Assembly (NCBI GenBank): GCA_934364805.1
Contig: CAKRMH010000007.1
Location: 1 to 64,000 of the forward strand
Length of the DNA stretch: 64,000 nt
Direction: 5' to 3'
DNA from: an uncultured Lachnospiraceae bacterium
GTDB lineage: Bacteria; Bacillota; Clostridia; Lachnospirales; Lachnospiraceae
In this document: piece after piece, positions 7,865-17,242 of the stretch
How the letters are laid out: each line of letters begins with the position of its first letter
Numbering within the stretch: position 1 is the first letter of the stretch
Made by a program: the position numbers and the translations under genes
The notes under the pieces: model-generated
Told to the model about the DNA's origin: nothing
Databases searched by the model: none
Seen by the model: the letters and a program-made list of their open reading frames with translations, nothing else

Positions 7865-8326
7865 TTAATAAAATTCAAGCTTCTGATCAACCAGTGATTC
7901 ACCTTCATATACAAGCTTAAGTGTGAAGAATTTCTCTTCATTTTCAAGCAGGAGTTTTAAGAAGATAGCGTCGCCTTCCCAAGTAGGAAGTGTTGGCACG
8001 ATAGCTTTATCCACCCATTTGAGGTCGCCTTCGTTGCATGTGATAAGTTTACCGGAAAATTTATCAGCAGTGAAAAGACACATCAATTCTGGCTCCTGTT
8101 TATCACATATAAAAGTTATGAGTGCGCGGAAATGGTATGATGTGAGCGTAAGCCCTGTTTCCTCTTTGACTTCGCGGAGCAGGCATTCTTCTGGGGATTC
8201 ACCATTCTCAGCATGACCGCCAACACCAATCCATTTTCCTTCATTTATATCATTTTTCTTTTTAATACGATGAAGCATGAGATATTGTCCATCGTGTTCT
8301 ATATAGCATAAAGTAGTTATTTTCAT
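7865..8326 (-). CDS. Nudix hydrolase, MutT-like
   Basis: A Nudix pyrophosphohydrolase of 153 residues. The Nudix box is complete: GGHAENGESP then EECLLREVKEETGL, with the metal-binding glutamates in REVKEE. The N-terminal MKITTLCYIEHDGQYLML resembles 8-oxo-dGTP diphosphatases of the MutT type, but substrate cannot be read from sequence. The start at 8326 has GGAG 7 bases upstream. The longer frame from 8362 lacks a comparable signal. It points towards glnK and is separated from it by the GGDEF remnant. Confidence 0.9.
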   Translation of the reverse strand: MKITTLCYIEHDGQYLMLHRIKKKNDINEGKWIGVGGHAENGESPEECLLREVKEETGLTLTSYHFRALITFICDKQEPELMCLFTADKFSGKLITCNEGDLKWVDKAIVPTLPTWEGDAIFLKLLLENEEKFFTLKLVYEGESLVDQKLEFY

Positions 8327-8414
8327 GATAATCTCCATTCCGCCGCCTTCGGATGGCAGCACAAATAAGTGGTATTACGAAGCCGTACACTAAGAATTGC
8401 TTAAGCACCTTAGT

Positions 8415-8657
8415 TTAATTGTGTGGCAGTTCAGGCAATGGCTTCTCGACAATGATTGTCATGATGTCTGAATGGAATCCACGGGTAAATACTGGATCCA
8501 TGTCTTTCACCTTCTGGAAGATGAAATCAATGATGTTGATAAATTGAATATTTAATAATAGCGTAAGGGGCATGGAAATAAAAATCCATGTGTTTTTTTG
8601 TTTTGAAAATATCGCCTCGTAGCGCACGTTTCTAATGGATGAAAGTTCCTGATCCAC
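8415..8657 (-). other. Unassigned small reading frame, possibly a gene remnant
   Basis: An 80-codon frame downstream of the XRE gene on the same strand. Its last 40 residues (FIFQKVKDMDPVFTRGFHSD followed by IMTIIVEKP) look like a natural protein C-terminus, whereas the first half does not. There is no convincing ribosome binding site. It may be the surviving tail of a gene whose front has been deleted. The 370-base stretch 8327-8696 holds nothing else except the palindrome at 8655-8672. Confidence 0.25.
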
Positions 8658-8672
8658 CCTGGTACCAGGGTG
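8655..8672. promoter_or_regulatory. Perfect 18-bp palindrome
   Basis: CACCCTGGTACCAGGGTG is a perfect 18-bp palindrome. After one mismatch it extends by three further pairs (GAT/ATC) on each side. It is far more G+C-rich than its surroundings. It lies just downstream of the XRE gene on the minus strand. It could be an operator, a recombination site or the stem of a terminator without a T run; which is not decidable here. Confidence 0.4.
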
Positions 8673-8696
8673 TATCCAGCCAGAATCAAGGGTGTT

Positions 8697-8933
8697 CTAC
8701 TCATGATGAGAAGGCTCAGGCTTTTTGTATTCAATAAGAGCTGATATGTCTACATCCAGATAATCGCATAACTTACAGATTAGGTTGGTATCCATTCTCT
8801 GGAATTCATCACGGCAGTATCTGTTGAAGTTACTGCGGGGAATATCCAAATCTTTACAGATTTTATTCTTGGATATACCTTTTTCCGTAAGGATTTCATT
8901 TATGCGTAAATGCAAAGAACCGTAGTTGCACAT
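8697..8933 (-). CDS. Small XRE-family helix-turn-helix regulator
   Basis: A protein of 78 residues that is almost entirely a Cro/C1-type DNA-binding domain: the helix pair ISKNKICKDLDIPRSNFNRY and a following VDISALIEYKK. No sensory domain is attached. GGAG precedes the ATG. The gene is divergent from the surface protein gene at 9088, and a perfect 13-bp inverted repeat (8990-9022) lies in the shared control region. The simplest reading is a local repressor of itself and of the surface protein, but that is inference. Confidence 0.85.
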   Translation of the reverse strand: MCNYGSLHLRINEILTEKGISKNKICKDLDIPRSNFNRYCRDEFQRMDTNLICKLCDYLDVDISALIEYKKPEPSHHE

Positions 8934-8989
8934 GAAAAATCTCCTTTACTTTTTAGCATAAATTTTATATAATAAGTGCTGATACAATA

Positions 8990-9022
8990 ACTCACTATAT
9001 AGTGAATTGCTATATAGTGAGT
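8990..9022. promoter_or_regulatory. Operator-like inverted repeat between the XRE and surface protein genes
   Basis: ACTCACTATATAG (8990-9002) and its exact reverse complement CTATATAGTGAGT (9010-9022) are separated by 7 bases. The left arm also forms a 14-bp palindrome of its own, TCACTATATAGTGA. The element lies centrally between two divergent genes, 57 bases from the XRE start and 66 from the surface protein start. It is a good candidate for the XRE binding site. Confidence 0.65.
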
Positions 9023-9087
9023 ATGAAACGCAGATATGTAAAATATGAGGTTTTACAAAATATTCAAAAGAAAGGGAGATTTCGGTT

Positions 9088-11076
9088 ATGAAAAAGAAAA
9101 AAATTGCAGCCACAGCAGCGGCTCTGGCGATGGCAGCAGTAACGGTATTTTCAGTGGGAGGAAGTCCTGCATATGCAAATGAAAATGTAGATATTGCTAT
9201 TCAGACAGAGACAGCTTCGGAGTCAGTGGTATTACCTGTATCTGTTGCAAGTGAAGCCTGGATATACAGTGATGGCTCAAGAGAATTTGGAACATGGAAA
9301 GCATTGAATATCAAGGTGAATGATACAATGTATCCACTGTCAAAGGATGGAGCAGTTAATGTAACATTCAGTAATGGTGATGAAATCAAGATATATTCAG
9401 GAGATTCCTACGAATTATGGGAAGGAACTATTAGTATAAGTGGTGGTGAAGTCAAAGTGACAAGCCAGAATGATGAATATGCGTCTAGTGGATGTACGGG
9501 AACAACCAGGTGGGGATGCAATCTTGTATATTCAGATGGAACATTGATTTTAAGTAAGACAAAAAATTTTAGTAATGGTGGTGGAATTGCTTTTGGTGGT
9601 ACAAGCGTATCATATAAATATGATTTGACTGCCAAGGAAAAGGACGGAACTCCAATAGAGGGAGTTAGTGTTGTGCAGGATGAAACACAAGTTGGTGATT
9701 TTTCTTGGTTAAGAGCATTTGTATGGTATGGCTATATAAAGGAACATAGTGAATGGGGGAATGGAAATTCATTTGATGTAATTAGCGGAGAAGGTGATAA
9801 TCCATGGAGTTTTAAATCTGTTGTTGTTACAGATAAGAATGGATACGCTGATATGTATCTTCCAGAAGAATGTAAATATGGCGATTATGAAGGTGAATAT
9901 CCTGATGTTTACGTTGGAGGAAGTGCAAACGCTTTCCTTTCTGCGCAGGGAAGCAGAAACGCTTATATAAGTAATGGTCTTGTTGATGTAACAATTGATG
10001 ATGAGTATTATACTAATACCAAAACTCTTGGGATAGAGCCAGCATTTGCTCCTTTAACAGGTTATGATAAAGTCCTTGGTGATTATTATGATGCTAAGAA
10101 ATTATCTACAACAAGCTCTGACACCGTTACACTTAAGGATACAGCAGGAAATGATATAGCAGTAGTAACAATTGGAATAAAGGAAACTGCTGATATACAT
10201 CTTTTGGGTAAAGACGGAGAGTCTTATAAAGTTACAGGGCTGGAACCTGTTGTAGATATTAAAATGGCAGACGGTGTAACTGACTGGACAGTTTCAGTTA
10301 CTTCAGATGATAATAATAATGCTGATAATACTTTACATATCAATGCTGTTAAGAGTGGTACAGCAGTTTCATCTGATAGCTATACAGTTGATTTAGGTGA
10401 TTCACAGATAGTTTCTGCAGATGCCTTTGCTGCAATCTTAGCTGAGAATGCTACGAAAGATGTTGTTATTAAGTCTAACAATAATGTAACATTCACATTT
10501 GCAAAAGGAACGATGGCAAGCGTAGATGGAAAGACAGAATATGATTTCTCGACATCCATTAATAGTGATTATGCAGCTACAATGCCATCCTATATTACAA
10601 AGGATAATTTTGTATCACAGATTAACTATAACTACTCAGGCAAGTTACCAGCAACAGCAAACATCCGCTTCTATGCAGGAACAGAGTATGCAGGTCAGAC
10701 ACTTTATTATTCACTTATGAATGCTGACAATACTTTTGCAGAGGTTCAGGCTGTCGTAGTAGATGTCGATGGTTATATGACGGTAAAGCAAGACCATTGT
10801 TCAAGCTATGTTGTAACAAAGACAGAGCCAAAGTTACCAGATAACAAGGACACAAAGACTGATGATGGTAATGCTTCTAACAATGGCGGTTCATCGGATA
10901 ATGGAAATGGTTCAAATAATGGAAACGCTTCTGCATCAGATAAGAATACATCATCTGCAAATACAAAAGCGACATCACCAAATACGGGTGATATGACACC
11001 GATCGCAATTTATGTTGTGATGGCAGTTGCAGCTATGGGAGTAATCGTACTTGTAAAGAGACGCAAAACAGCTTAA
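9088..11076 (+). CDS. Sortase-anchored cell-surface protein of unknown function
   Basis: A secreted protein of 662 residues. A classical signal peptide occupies residues 1-30 (cleavage after SPAYA). A C-terminal sorting signal begins at about residue 630: SPNTGD, a membrane helix and the tail KRRKTA, a variant of LPxTG. The preceding 45 residues are a low-complexity Asn/Ser/Asp/Gly wall-spanning linker. The middle part is beta-rich and contains a possible disulfide pair in GCTGTTRWGC. It has no domain I can name. GGGAG precedes the ATG. It probably faces the host or neighbouring bacteria. No sortase gene lies in the window. Confidence 0.85.
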   Translation: MKKKKIAATAAALAMAAVTVFSVGGSPAYANENVDIAIQTETASESVVLPVSVASEAWIYSDGSREFGTWKALNIKVNDTMYPLSKDGAVNVTFSNGDEIKIYSGDSYELWEGTISISGGEVKVTSQNDEYASSGCTGTTRWGCNLVYSDGTLILSKTKNFSNGGGIAFGGTSVSYKYDLTAKEKDGTPIEGVSVVQDETQVGDFSWLRAFVWYGYIKEHSEWGNGNSFDVISGEGDNPWSFKSVVVTDKNGYADMYLPEECKYGDYEGEYPDVYVGGSANAFLSAQGSRNAYISNGLVDVTIDDEYYTNTKTLGIEPAFAPLTGYDKVLGDYYDAKKLSTTSSDTVTLKDTAGNDIAVVTIGIKETADIHLLGKDGESYKVTGLEPVVDIKMADGVTDWTVSVTSDDNNNADNTLHINAVKSGTAVSSDSYTVDLGDSQIVSADAFAAILAENATKDVVIKSNNNVTFTFAKGTMASVDGKTEYDFSTSINSDYAATMPSYITKDNFVSQINYNYSGKLPATANIRFYAGTEYAGQTLYYSLMNADNTFAEVQAVVVDVDGYMTVKQDHCSSYVVTKTEPKLPDNKDTKTDDGNASNNGGSSDNGNGSNNGNASASDKNTSSANTKATSPNTGDMTPIAIYVVMAVAAMGVIVLVKRRKTA

Positions 11077-11103
11077 TGGAATATTTATAGTATGAGCATG
11101 ATC

Positions 11104-11137
11104 AGACTAGTGATTCTTCGGAGTCACTGGTCTTTTT
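11104..11137 (+). terminator. Rho-independent terminator after the surface protein gene
   Basis: A 13-bp stem (11104-11116 with 11121-11133, two wobble pairs) closes a TTCG tetraloop and is followed by T residues. A textbook terminator. Confidence 0.92.
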
Positions 11138-11233
11138 GCTGCTTATAAACGGGCTTGCAATTGCCAGGAAAAGACTCCTATGGTATAATATAACATGCGT
11201 AAACTGCGTGTTATGAAAAGAAATGGTGGATTT

Positions 11234-12904
11234 ATGGAGAAAAACGGACATATCGTCATAAGAATGGCGTTATTTTTTCTGATTCTGTTTGGAGCCGGAG
11301 TATTTCTGCAGCTGTATATTAATCGTATTTCGGCGAAAAGAGAAGTGAATCTGGATGATTCCTGGCAGATCAGCATAGATGGAACAGAATATGATAATAT
11401 CCGTTTATCGGAATTTCAGATGCCGGCAACGAAGCGTGGAACAGAGGTGATACTGAGAAGAAGTCTTCCAGAAGAAAATTATAAGCAGACATCTTTAAGA
11501 ATGCTGATCCGATATTCTGCGGTACAGATTTCAATGGAGCATAATGTGTTTTTTGAGAAAGGCATGGAGGCATATGCAAGGCATGATATTCTGGGAAGTG
11601 GTTATATATGGGCAGCTCTTCCGGACGATTATGCGGGGAAAGAGATAGAGATCAGGCTGCTCACAGGGGAAAAGAACGCATTTACTTCCTTTGACAGCAT
11701 TATGATGGTAGATTCGGAATATGGGATACGCTGGCTGATGCTGAATAATATCACGACGATTGCCATTGCAGTATTTCTGTTTGTGCTCGGCCTGCTGCTT
11801 CTGCTATCCACTGGAATTATCGCAGGCAGAGATAAAAGGTTTCATCTGCTTTTGTTTATCGGATTGTTTTCGGTAACGATTGCGTGCTGGATGGTTTGTA
11901 ATAGCAGACTGATCGAGGTGATTTCTGACAATTTTACGTTCAACGTCAGAATGGAATATATTTCTATGTATCTGGCATCAATTTTTCTTGTCATGTTTAT
12001 TGCGGAATTTATGCAGAAAACGATTCAGAAAAAATGGTTACATGGCGAGGCACTGTTTTTTGTATTGCTTCTTCTGATACTGAGTTTCCTGAGCGAGAGC
12101 AACAGAATCCATTATTGTAAGACGGGATTTATTTTTCACTTAAGTGTGTTTACAGCCATTATACCAGTGATCGTGGAGCTGGTCATTATGGTGCGGCGGC
12201 TTCATTTGAAAGCAGAACGGAGTGTTTTGACCGGAATTGTATTTTTTGCTGTTTCGGTTGTATTAGAGCTTGCCAGATACAGGTATAATAAATTATCTGT
12301 TCCAGAATATCATCTGACATTAAGTTTTGTCCCGATTGGAGCATTAATGCTGATTATGTTAATGCTGGAGGCGTTTTGTATTGTTATGATGAAGAGAGCA
12401 GTGGAGGATATGGAACGGGAAAAATTATATGAAATGGCATATCAGGATGCACTGACGAATCTGAAGAACCGTGCATGGTGTGAAAAAATCATGCAGGAAT
12501 ATGAGGATTCGCACAACCCGGTTTCAATTATTAACATCGATCTGAATTATTTTAAGCACGTAAATGACACTTACGGACATGCAAAGGGAGATGAACTTCT
12601 AATCCATTTTGCGGAGATACTAAAAGCAGCATTTCCATATCCCGCATGCGTTGGACGTATGGGCGGAGATGAATTTATTGTGATCCTTGACTATGAGACA
12701 GAGGGGGAACTGGAAGCAAAGATTCAGAACCTGAACAAAGTAGTCACAGAATGGAATCAGAAGACAACAGAAGACAAGCAGATCTCATTCGCATCTGGCT
12801 TTGCATCGAATGAAAATGATATGACACGTTCCGTATGGAAGGTATATGAAGCTGCTGATCATAAAATGTATGAATACAAGCAGAAATATAAAATGACGAG
12901 ATAA
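11234..12904 (+). CDS. Membrane-bound diguanylate cyclase (GGDEF domain)
   Basis: Makes cyclic-di-GMP from two GTP. It has 556 residues from ATG 11234. A first membrane helix is followed by an extracytoplasmic region of about 150 residues and a bundle of about seven helices, the layout of 7TM sensor cyclases. The GGDEF domain occupies about 400-555. The active-site motif GGDEF is intact at about 477-481, preceded by YQDALTNLKNR, which marks the domain start. No RxxD inhibitory site is visible five residues before GGDEF. The start is uncertain: in-frame ATGs at 11195 and 11213 also exist. Its 5' end is partly duplicated at 7735-7800. Confidence 0.93.
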   Translation: MEKNGHIVIRMALFFLILFGAGVFLQLYINRISAKREVNLDDSWQISIDGTEYDNIRLSEFQMPATKRGTEVILRRSLPEENYKQTSLRMLIRYSAVQISMEHNVFFEKGMEAYARHDILGSGYIWAALPDDYAGKEIEIRLLTGEKNAFTSFDSIMMVDSEYGIRWLMLNNITTIAIAVFLFVLGLLLLLSTGIIAGRDKRFHLLLFIGLFSVTIACWMVCNSRLIEVISDNFTFNVRMEYISMYLASIFLVMFIAEFMQKTIQKKWLHGEALFFVLLLLILSFLSESNRIHYCKTGFIFHLSVFTAIIPVIVELVIMVRRLHLKAERSVLTGIVFFAVSVVLELARYRYNKLSVPEYHLTLSFVPIGALMLIMLMLEAFCIVMMKRAVEDMEREKLYEMAYQDALTNLKNRAWCEKIMQEYEDSHNPVSIINIDLNYFKHVNDTYGHAKGDELLIHFAEILKAAFPYPACVGRMGGDEFIVILDYETEGELEAKIQNLNKVVTEWNQKTTEDKQISFASGFASNENDMTRSVWKVYEAADHKMYEYKQKYKMTR

Positions 12905-12926
12905 CCAGCATTTTGCTGGTTATTTT
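12901..12926 (+). terminator. Rho-independent terminator after the diguanylate cyclase
   Basis: ATAACCAGCA and TGCTGGTTAT form a perfect 10-bp stem with a 3-base loop, followed by T residues. The stem begins at the stop codon. Confidence 0.9.
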
Positions 12927-13073
12927 GCTGTCCACAGGAAAAATATTCTAAAATTAGAGAAATTTAATAATTTGTTAATTGTATTTCTTCCGCATCGGTG
13001 ATAGCATATGTACTTAATGTATAGTAAATAATTTTATTATATAGTATATGAAGAATAGGAGAATGAAAAGCAT

Positions 13074-15293
13074 ATGAAAAGAATATTTCAGAATATGCTG
13101 CCATACTGGCGATGGATACTGGTGATACTGGCATTCCTTGTGGTTCAGGCGTTCTGTGACCTGTCATTACCGCAGTATACATCGGACATCATTGATGTTG
13201 GCATCCAGAATAGCGGTGTTGCACATATTCTTCCGGAGAAGATCACGTCGGAAGATTATGAGATGATGCAGTTATTTATGACAGCAGATGAAAAGAAGCA
13301 GTTTGCAGCTGCCTACGATAAGGATGGAGATATGTATACCTGTGTTGCAGAGAAAGAGGAGCTGGAGCAGCTTGATGAAGATCTTCTGCTTCCGGTCGTA
13401 ATGAGCTATCAGGTACAAAATTCCATGGTTGATTCCAAAGAGGATGAAAAGACAGAATCGGGTCAGGAAGGCATGGGACAACAGATGGATCTTGCATCCA
13501 TGGATAAAGATACCCTGAGGCAGCTTTTTATGTCGGGACAGATCAAAGATGACCAGCTGCTTGAGCTGCGGGATCAGCTGCAGGATAAGATTGATGCGGT
13601 AGGAAGTACGACCATGAAGTCAATGGGGGTTGCTTATGCAATTGCCTGTGATAAGAATGCAGGTGTCGATGTGGAATCCGTGCAGATGACATATATGTGG
13701 AGTACAGGAGCAAAGATGCTTGCAGTTGCACTGATCATGGCTGCTGCAACAATTGCGGTTGGATATTTTGCTTCCCGTGTTGGAGCAGGCATCGGACGTG
13801 ATCTCAGGGAACAGACATTTGAAAATGTTGTCCAGTATTCAAATTCTGAGATGGATAAATTTTCGACGGCATCCCTGATCACAAGAAGTACCAATGATGT
13901 ACAGCAGATCCAGATGGTGACAGCAGTATTTCTTAGAATGGTTCTGTATGCACCGATCATCGGTATCGGCGGAGTGATCAAAGTCATCCAGACTGGTGCT
14001 GGTATGGGGTGGGTGATCGTACTTGCGGTTCTGCTTATCGTGGGACTGGTATCGGTGCTTGTTTCAGTCGCCATGCCGAAATTTAAGGTGATGCAGACAC
14101 TTGTCGACCGGTTGAATCTGGTATCCAGAGAGATACTGACCGGACTTAGCGTTATCCGTGCGTTTGGACGTGAGAAGAAAGAGGAAGAACGTTTTGATGA
14201 GGCCAACCGTAACCTGACAAAAACACAGTTATTTACAAACCGTGTTATGACTTTTATGATGCCGGGTATGATGATGATCATGTATTGTATTACATTATTG
14301 ATCGTGTGGGTTGCTTCGAAACGTATTGATGCCGGGTATATGCAGGTTGGTGCTATGACCGCATTTATTACTTATGCAATGCAGATCGTTATGGCATTCC
14401 TGATGCTGACTATGATGTCGATCATGTTACCGCGTGCCGGTGTTGCAGCGGACAGAATTCATGAGGTTGTTACAACAAAGACTACGATCAGAGATCCGGA
14501 GAAGCCGCAGAAAATGAAAGACTGCAAAGGGGTGATCCGGTTTGAACATGTGAACTTCAAGTATCCTGGAGCAGACGAAGATGTATTAAGTGACATTGAT
14601 TTTACAGCAGAACCAGGAAAAACAACTGCAATTATCGGAAGCACCGGGTGCGGAAAATCGACACTTGTAAATCTGATTCCACGTTTTTATGATATTGAAT
14701 CCGGAACAATCACGCTGGATGGAACAGATATCAGAGCATATTCACTTACGGAGCTCAGAGATCAGATCGGTTTTGTACCACAGAAGGGGATTCTTTTTTC
14801 CGGAACGATCGCATCGAACCTGAGATTTGGAGATGAAGCTGCAACAGATGAGCAGCTTGAAACAGCGGCAGAGATCGCACAGGCGTCTGAATTTATCAAT
14901 GAGAAAACAGACAGATTTGAGAGCTCGATCGCACAGAACGGAAGTAATGTATCCGGAGGACAGAAGCAGCGTTTGTCGATTGCGCGTGCAATTGTTAAAA
15001 ATCCAAAGATCTTTGTTTTTGATGACAGCTTCTCCGCTCTGGATATGAAAACGGATGCGAAACTTCGAAAAGCATTAGAAGAGAAGACGAAGGATGCGAC
15101 GGTAATGATTGTCGCCCAGAGAATCAGTACGATTCTTCATGCAGACCAGATCCTGGTGCTTGATGACGGAAAAATCGTCGGTAAAGGCACTCATGAGGAA
15201 CTGTTAAAGACCTGTGATGTTTATAATCAGATTGCAAGATCCCAGCTTTCCGATAAAGAACTTGGACTGGCTGACGGAAAGGAGGAAGCATAA
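13074..15293 (+). CDS. ABC exporter half-transporter, degenerate-site subunit
   Basis: Permease fused to ATPase (739 residues), first member of a heterodimeric exporter with the next gene. About 160 residues (roughly 48-208) lie between the first and second membrane helices. They are acidic and Gln-rich and would form an extracellular domain. The ATPase has Walker A GSTGCGKST, signature VSGGQKQR and Walker B FVFDDSFSALD. The usual catalytic Glu after the Walker B Asp is Asp, the mark of the inactive site in asymmetric ABC pairs. The stop overlaps the next start by one base. The exported compound is unknown; multidrug export is the common guess. Confidence 0.93.
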   Translation: MKRIFQNMLPYWRWILVILAFLVVQAFCDLSLPQYTSDIIDVGIQNSGVAHILPEKITSEDYEMMQLFMTADEKKQFAAAYDKDGDMYTCVAEKEELEQLDEDLLLPVVMSYQVQNSMVDSKEDEKTESGQEGMGQQMDLASMDKDTLRQLFMSGQIKDDQLLELRDQLQDKIDAVGSTTMKSMGVAYAIACDKNAGVDVESVQMTYMWSTGAKMLAVALIMAAATIAVGYFASRVGAGIGRDLREQTFENVVQYSNSEMDKFSTASLITRSTNDVQQIQMVTAVFLRMVLYAPIIGIGGVIKVIQTGAGMGWVIVLAVLLIVGLVSVLVSVAMPKFKVMQTLVDRLNLVSREILTGLSVIRAFGREKKEEERFDEANRNLTKTQLFTNRVMTFMMPGMMMIMYCITLLIVWVASKRIDAGYMQVGAMTAFITYAMQIVMAFLMLTMMSIMLPRAGVAADRIHEVVTTKTTIRDPEKPQKMKDCKGVIRFEHVNFKYPGADEDVLSDIDFTAEPGKTTAIIGSTGCGKSTLVNLIPRFYDIESGTITLDGTDIRAYSLTELRDQIGFVPQKGILFSGTIASNLRFGDEAATDEQLETAAEIAQASEFINEKTDRFESSIAQNGSNVSGGQKQRLSIARAIVKNPKIFVFDDSFSALDMKTDAKLRKALEEKTKDATVMIVAQRISTILHADQILVLDDGKIVGKGTHEELLKTCDVYNQIARSQLSDKELGLADGKEEA

Positions 15294-17146
15294 TGGCAGA
15301 GCAGAATAAAAGCTTTCAAAGATCCGGAGGCGGAATGAGACGTGGCATGGGCCGTGGAATGATGCCGGGAGAAAAACCAAAGGATTTCAAAGGCTCAATG
15401 GGAAAACTGATCCGCTATATGGGAAATTACTGGGCGGCGATTATTGTTGTAATGATCTTTGCTGCTGTGTCTACGGTATTTTCTGTCTTGGGACCGAAAG
15501 TTATGGGAAAGGCAACCACAGCACTTGCAGATGGTCTGATGTCCAAGATCACAGGAACAGGCGGAATCGACTTTTCTTATATTGGGAAGATCCTGTTAAT
15601 TACATTAAGCCTGTATGTGGCCAGTGCGGTATTCAGTTTTGTACAGGGCTGGATCATGACAGCGATTACCCAGAAGACCTGTTACCGCATGCGAAAAGAA
15701 ATTTCACAGAAGATCAACCGTATGCCGATGAAATATTTTGAAAGCAGAACCTATGGTGAAGTACTTTCAAGAATTACGAATGATGTGGACACACTTGGAC
15801 AGAGTTTAAACCAGAGTATCACCCAGATCATTACATCAACGGCAACAATGATCGGTGTTCTTGTTATGATGCTTTCGATTTCACCGCTTATGACACTGAT
15901 CGCACTTGTGATACTTCCGATCTCTGTTGCATTGATCTCATTTGTAATTAAGCATTCCCAGAAGTATTTCCGCCAGCAGCAGGAATACCTTGGACATATC
16001 AATGGCCAGGTTGAAGAAGTATACGGTGGACATCTCGTTATCCAGGCTTACAATAAGCAGGAAGAGACAATCCGTGAATTCAAGGACACAAACAAGGTGC
16101 TTTATGATTCTGCATGGAAATCGCAGTTTTTGTCTGGAATGATGATGCCGATCATGACATTTGTCGGTAATCTTGGTTATGCTGGTGTTGCAATCTCCGG
16201 TGGAATCCTTGCAATCCGTAATGTGATTACGATCGGTGACATTCAGGCATTTATTCAATATGTAAAGAGCTTTACACAGCCAATACAGCAGATCGCACAG
16301 GTCGCAAACCAGCTTCAGTCTATGACAGCAGCTTCGGAGCGTGTATTTGCATTCTTAGAAGAGGAAGAAGAAGAGTTCCAGGCCAAAGAAGACATCGATG
16401 TTTCAAAGATCTGCGGAGAGGTGGAATTTGATCATGTACATTTCGGATATAATCCGGATCAGATCATTATCAGAGACTTCAGTGCAAAGGTAAAACCGGG
16501 ACAAAAGATTGCAATCGTTGGACCGACCGGAGCCGGAAAAACAACAATGGTAAAACTTCTGATGCGTTTTTATGATGTCAATGAGGGAAGAATCCTTGTG
16601 GATGGTCATGATATCCGTAATTATGACAGGCATGAGCTGAGGGAAGCATTTGGTATGGTGCTTCAGGATACCTGGCTGTTTAAGGGAACCATCATGGAAA
16701 ATATCCGGTATGGAAGACTCGATGCAACCGATGAAGAGGTGATTGAAGCTGCAAAGGCAGCGCATGCACATCACTTTATCCAGACACTTCCGGGGGGATA
16801 TCAGATGGAACTGAATGAGGACGCAAGCAATGTCTCCCAGGGACAGAAACAGCTCCTTACGATCGCCCGTGCCATTCTTGCAGACAATAAGATCATGATC
16901 TTAGACGAAGCAACCTCTTCTGTAGATACGAGGACAGAAGTGCGTATACAAAAAGCAATGGATAATCTTATGGAAGGAAGAACGAGCTTTATCATTGCTC
17001 ACCGTTTATCGACAATACGGAATGCAGATCTGATTCTTGTTATGAAGGATGGAGATATTGTGGAGCAGGGAACGCATGAGGAACTCCTTGCCAGAAACGG
17101 ATTTTATGCGGATCTGTATAATTCCCAGTTCGAAGAGGCTGTATAG
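15293..17146 (+). CDS. ABC exporter half-transporter, catalytic-site subunit
   Basis: Partner of the preceding gene, 617 residues, starting at the overlapping TAATG. A Gly/Arg/Met-rich cytoplasmic N-terminus (about 30 residues) precedes six membrane helices and the ATPase domain. Walker A is GPTGAGKTT and Walker B IMILDEATSSVD, with the canonical catalytic Glu. The signature reads VSQGQKQL, slightly altered from the usual SGGQ. The two genes therefore contribute one working and one degenerate ATP site. No regulator is directly adjacent, and a strong terminator follows. Confidence 0.94.
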   Translation: MAEQNKSFQRSGGGMRRGMGRGMMPGEKPKDFKGSMGKLIRYMGNYWAAIIVVMIFAAVSTVFSVLGPKVMGKATTALADGLMSKITGTGGIDFSYIGKILLITLSLYVASAVFSFVQGWIMTAITQKTCYRMRKEISQKINRMPMKYFESRTYGEVLSRITNDVDTLGQSLNQSITQIITSTATMIGVLVMMLSISPLMTLIALVILPISVALISFVIKHSQKYFRQQQEYLGHINGQVEEVYGGHLVIQAYNKQEETIREFKDTNKVLYDSAWKSQFLSGMMMPIMTFVGNLGYAGVAISGGILAIRNVITIGDIQAFIQYVKSFTQPIQQIAQVANQLQSMTAASERVFAFLEEEEEEFQAKEDIDVSKICGEVEFDHVHFGYNPDQIIIRDFSAKVKPGQKIAIVGPTGAGKTTMVKLLMRFYDVNEGRILVDGHDIRNYDRHELREAFGMVLQDTWLFKGTIMENIRYGRLDATDEEVIEAAKAAHAHHFIQTLPGGYQMELNEDASNVSQGQKQLLTIARAILADNKIMILDEATSSVDTRTEVRIQKAMDNLMEGRTSFIIAHRLSTIRNADLILVMKDGDIVEQGTHEELLARNGFYADLYNSQFEEAV

Positions 17147-17163
17147 GAATTAAGATTTATTTA

Positions 17164-17205
17164 AGGAAACTGTAATCTCAAACGATTGCAGTTTCCTGTT
17201 TTTTT
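17164..17205 (+). terminator. Rho-independent terminator after the ABC exporter
   Basis: AGGAAACTGTAATC (17164-17177) pairs along its full length, with one wobble, with 17184-17197, followed by a run of seven T. Confidence 0.92.
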
Positions 17206-17242
17206 ATGCTAAAGTTTATCTGTAAGGAAAGGAGCGACATCT

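Noticed and set aside
8552..8734. A 60-codon minus-strand frame overlapping the XRE gene end
   Set aside because: Overlaps the well-supported XRE gene in another frame and has no ribosome binding site.
13634..14281. A 215-codon minus-strand open frame inside the first ABC exporter gene
   Set aside because: Shadow of the permease coding sequence; rich in Ile and Thr with no start signal.
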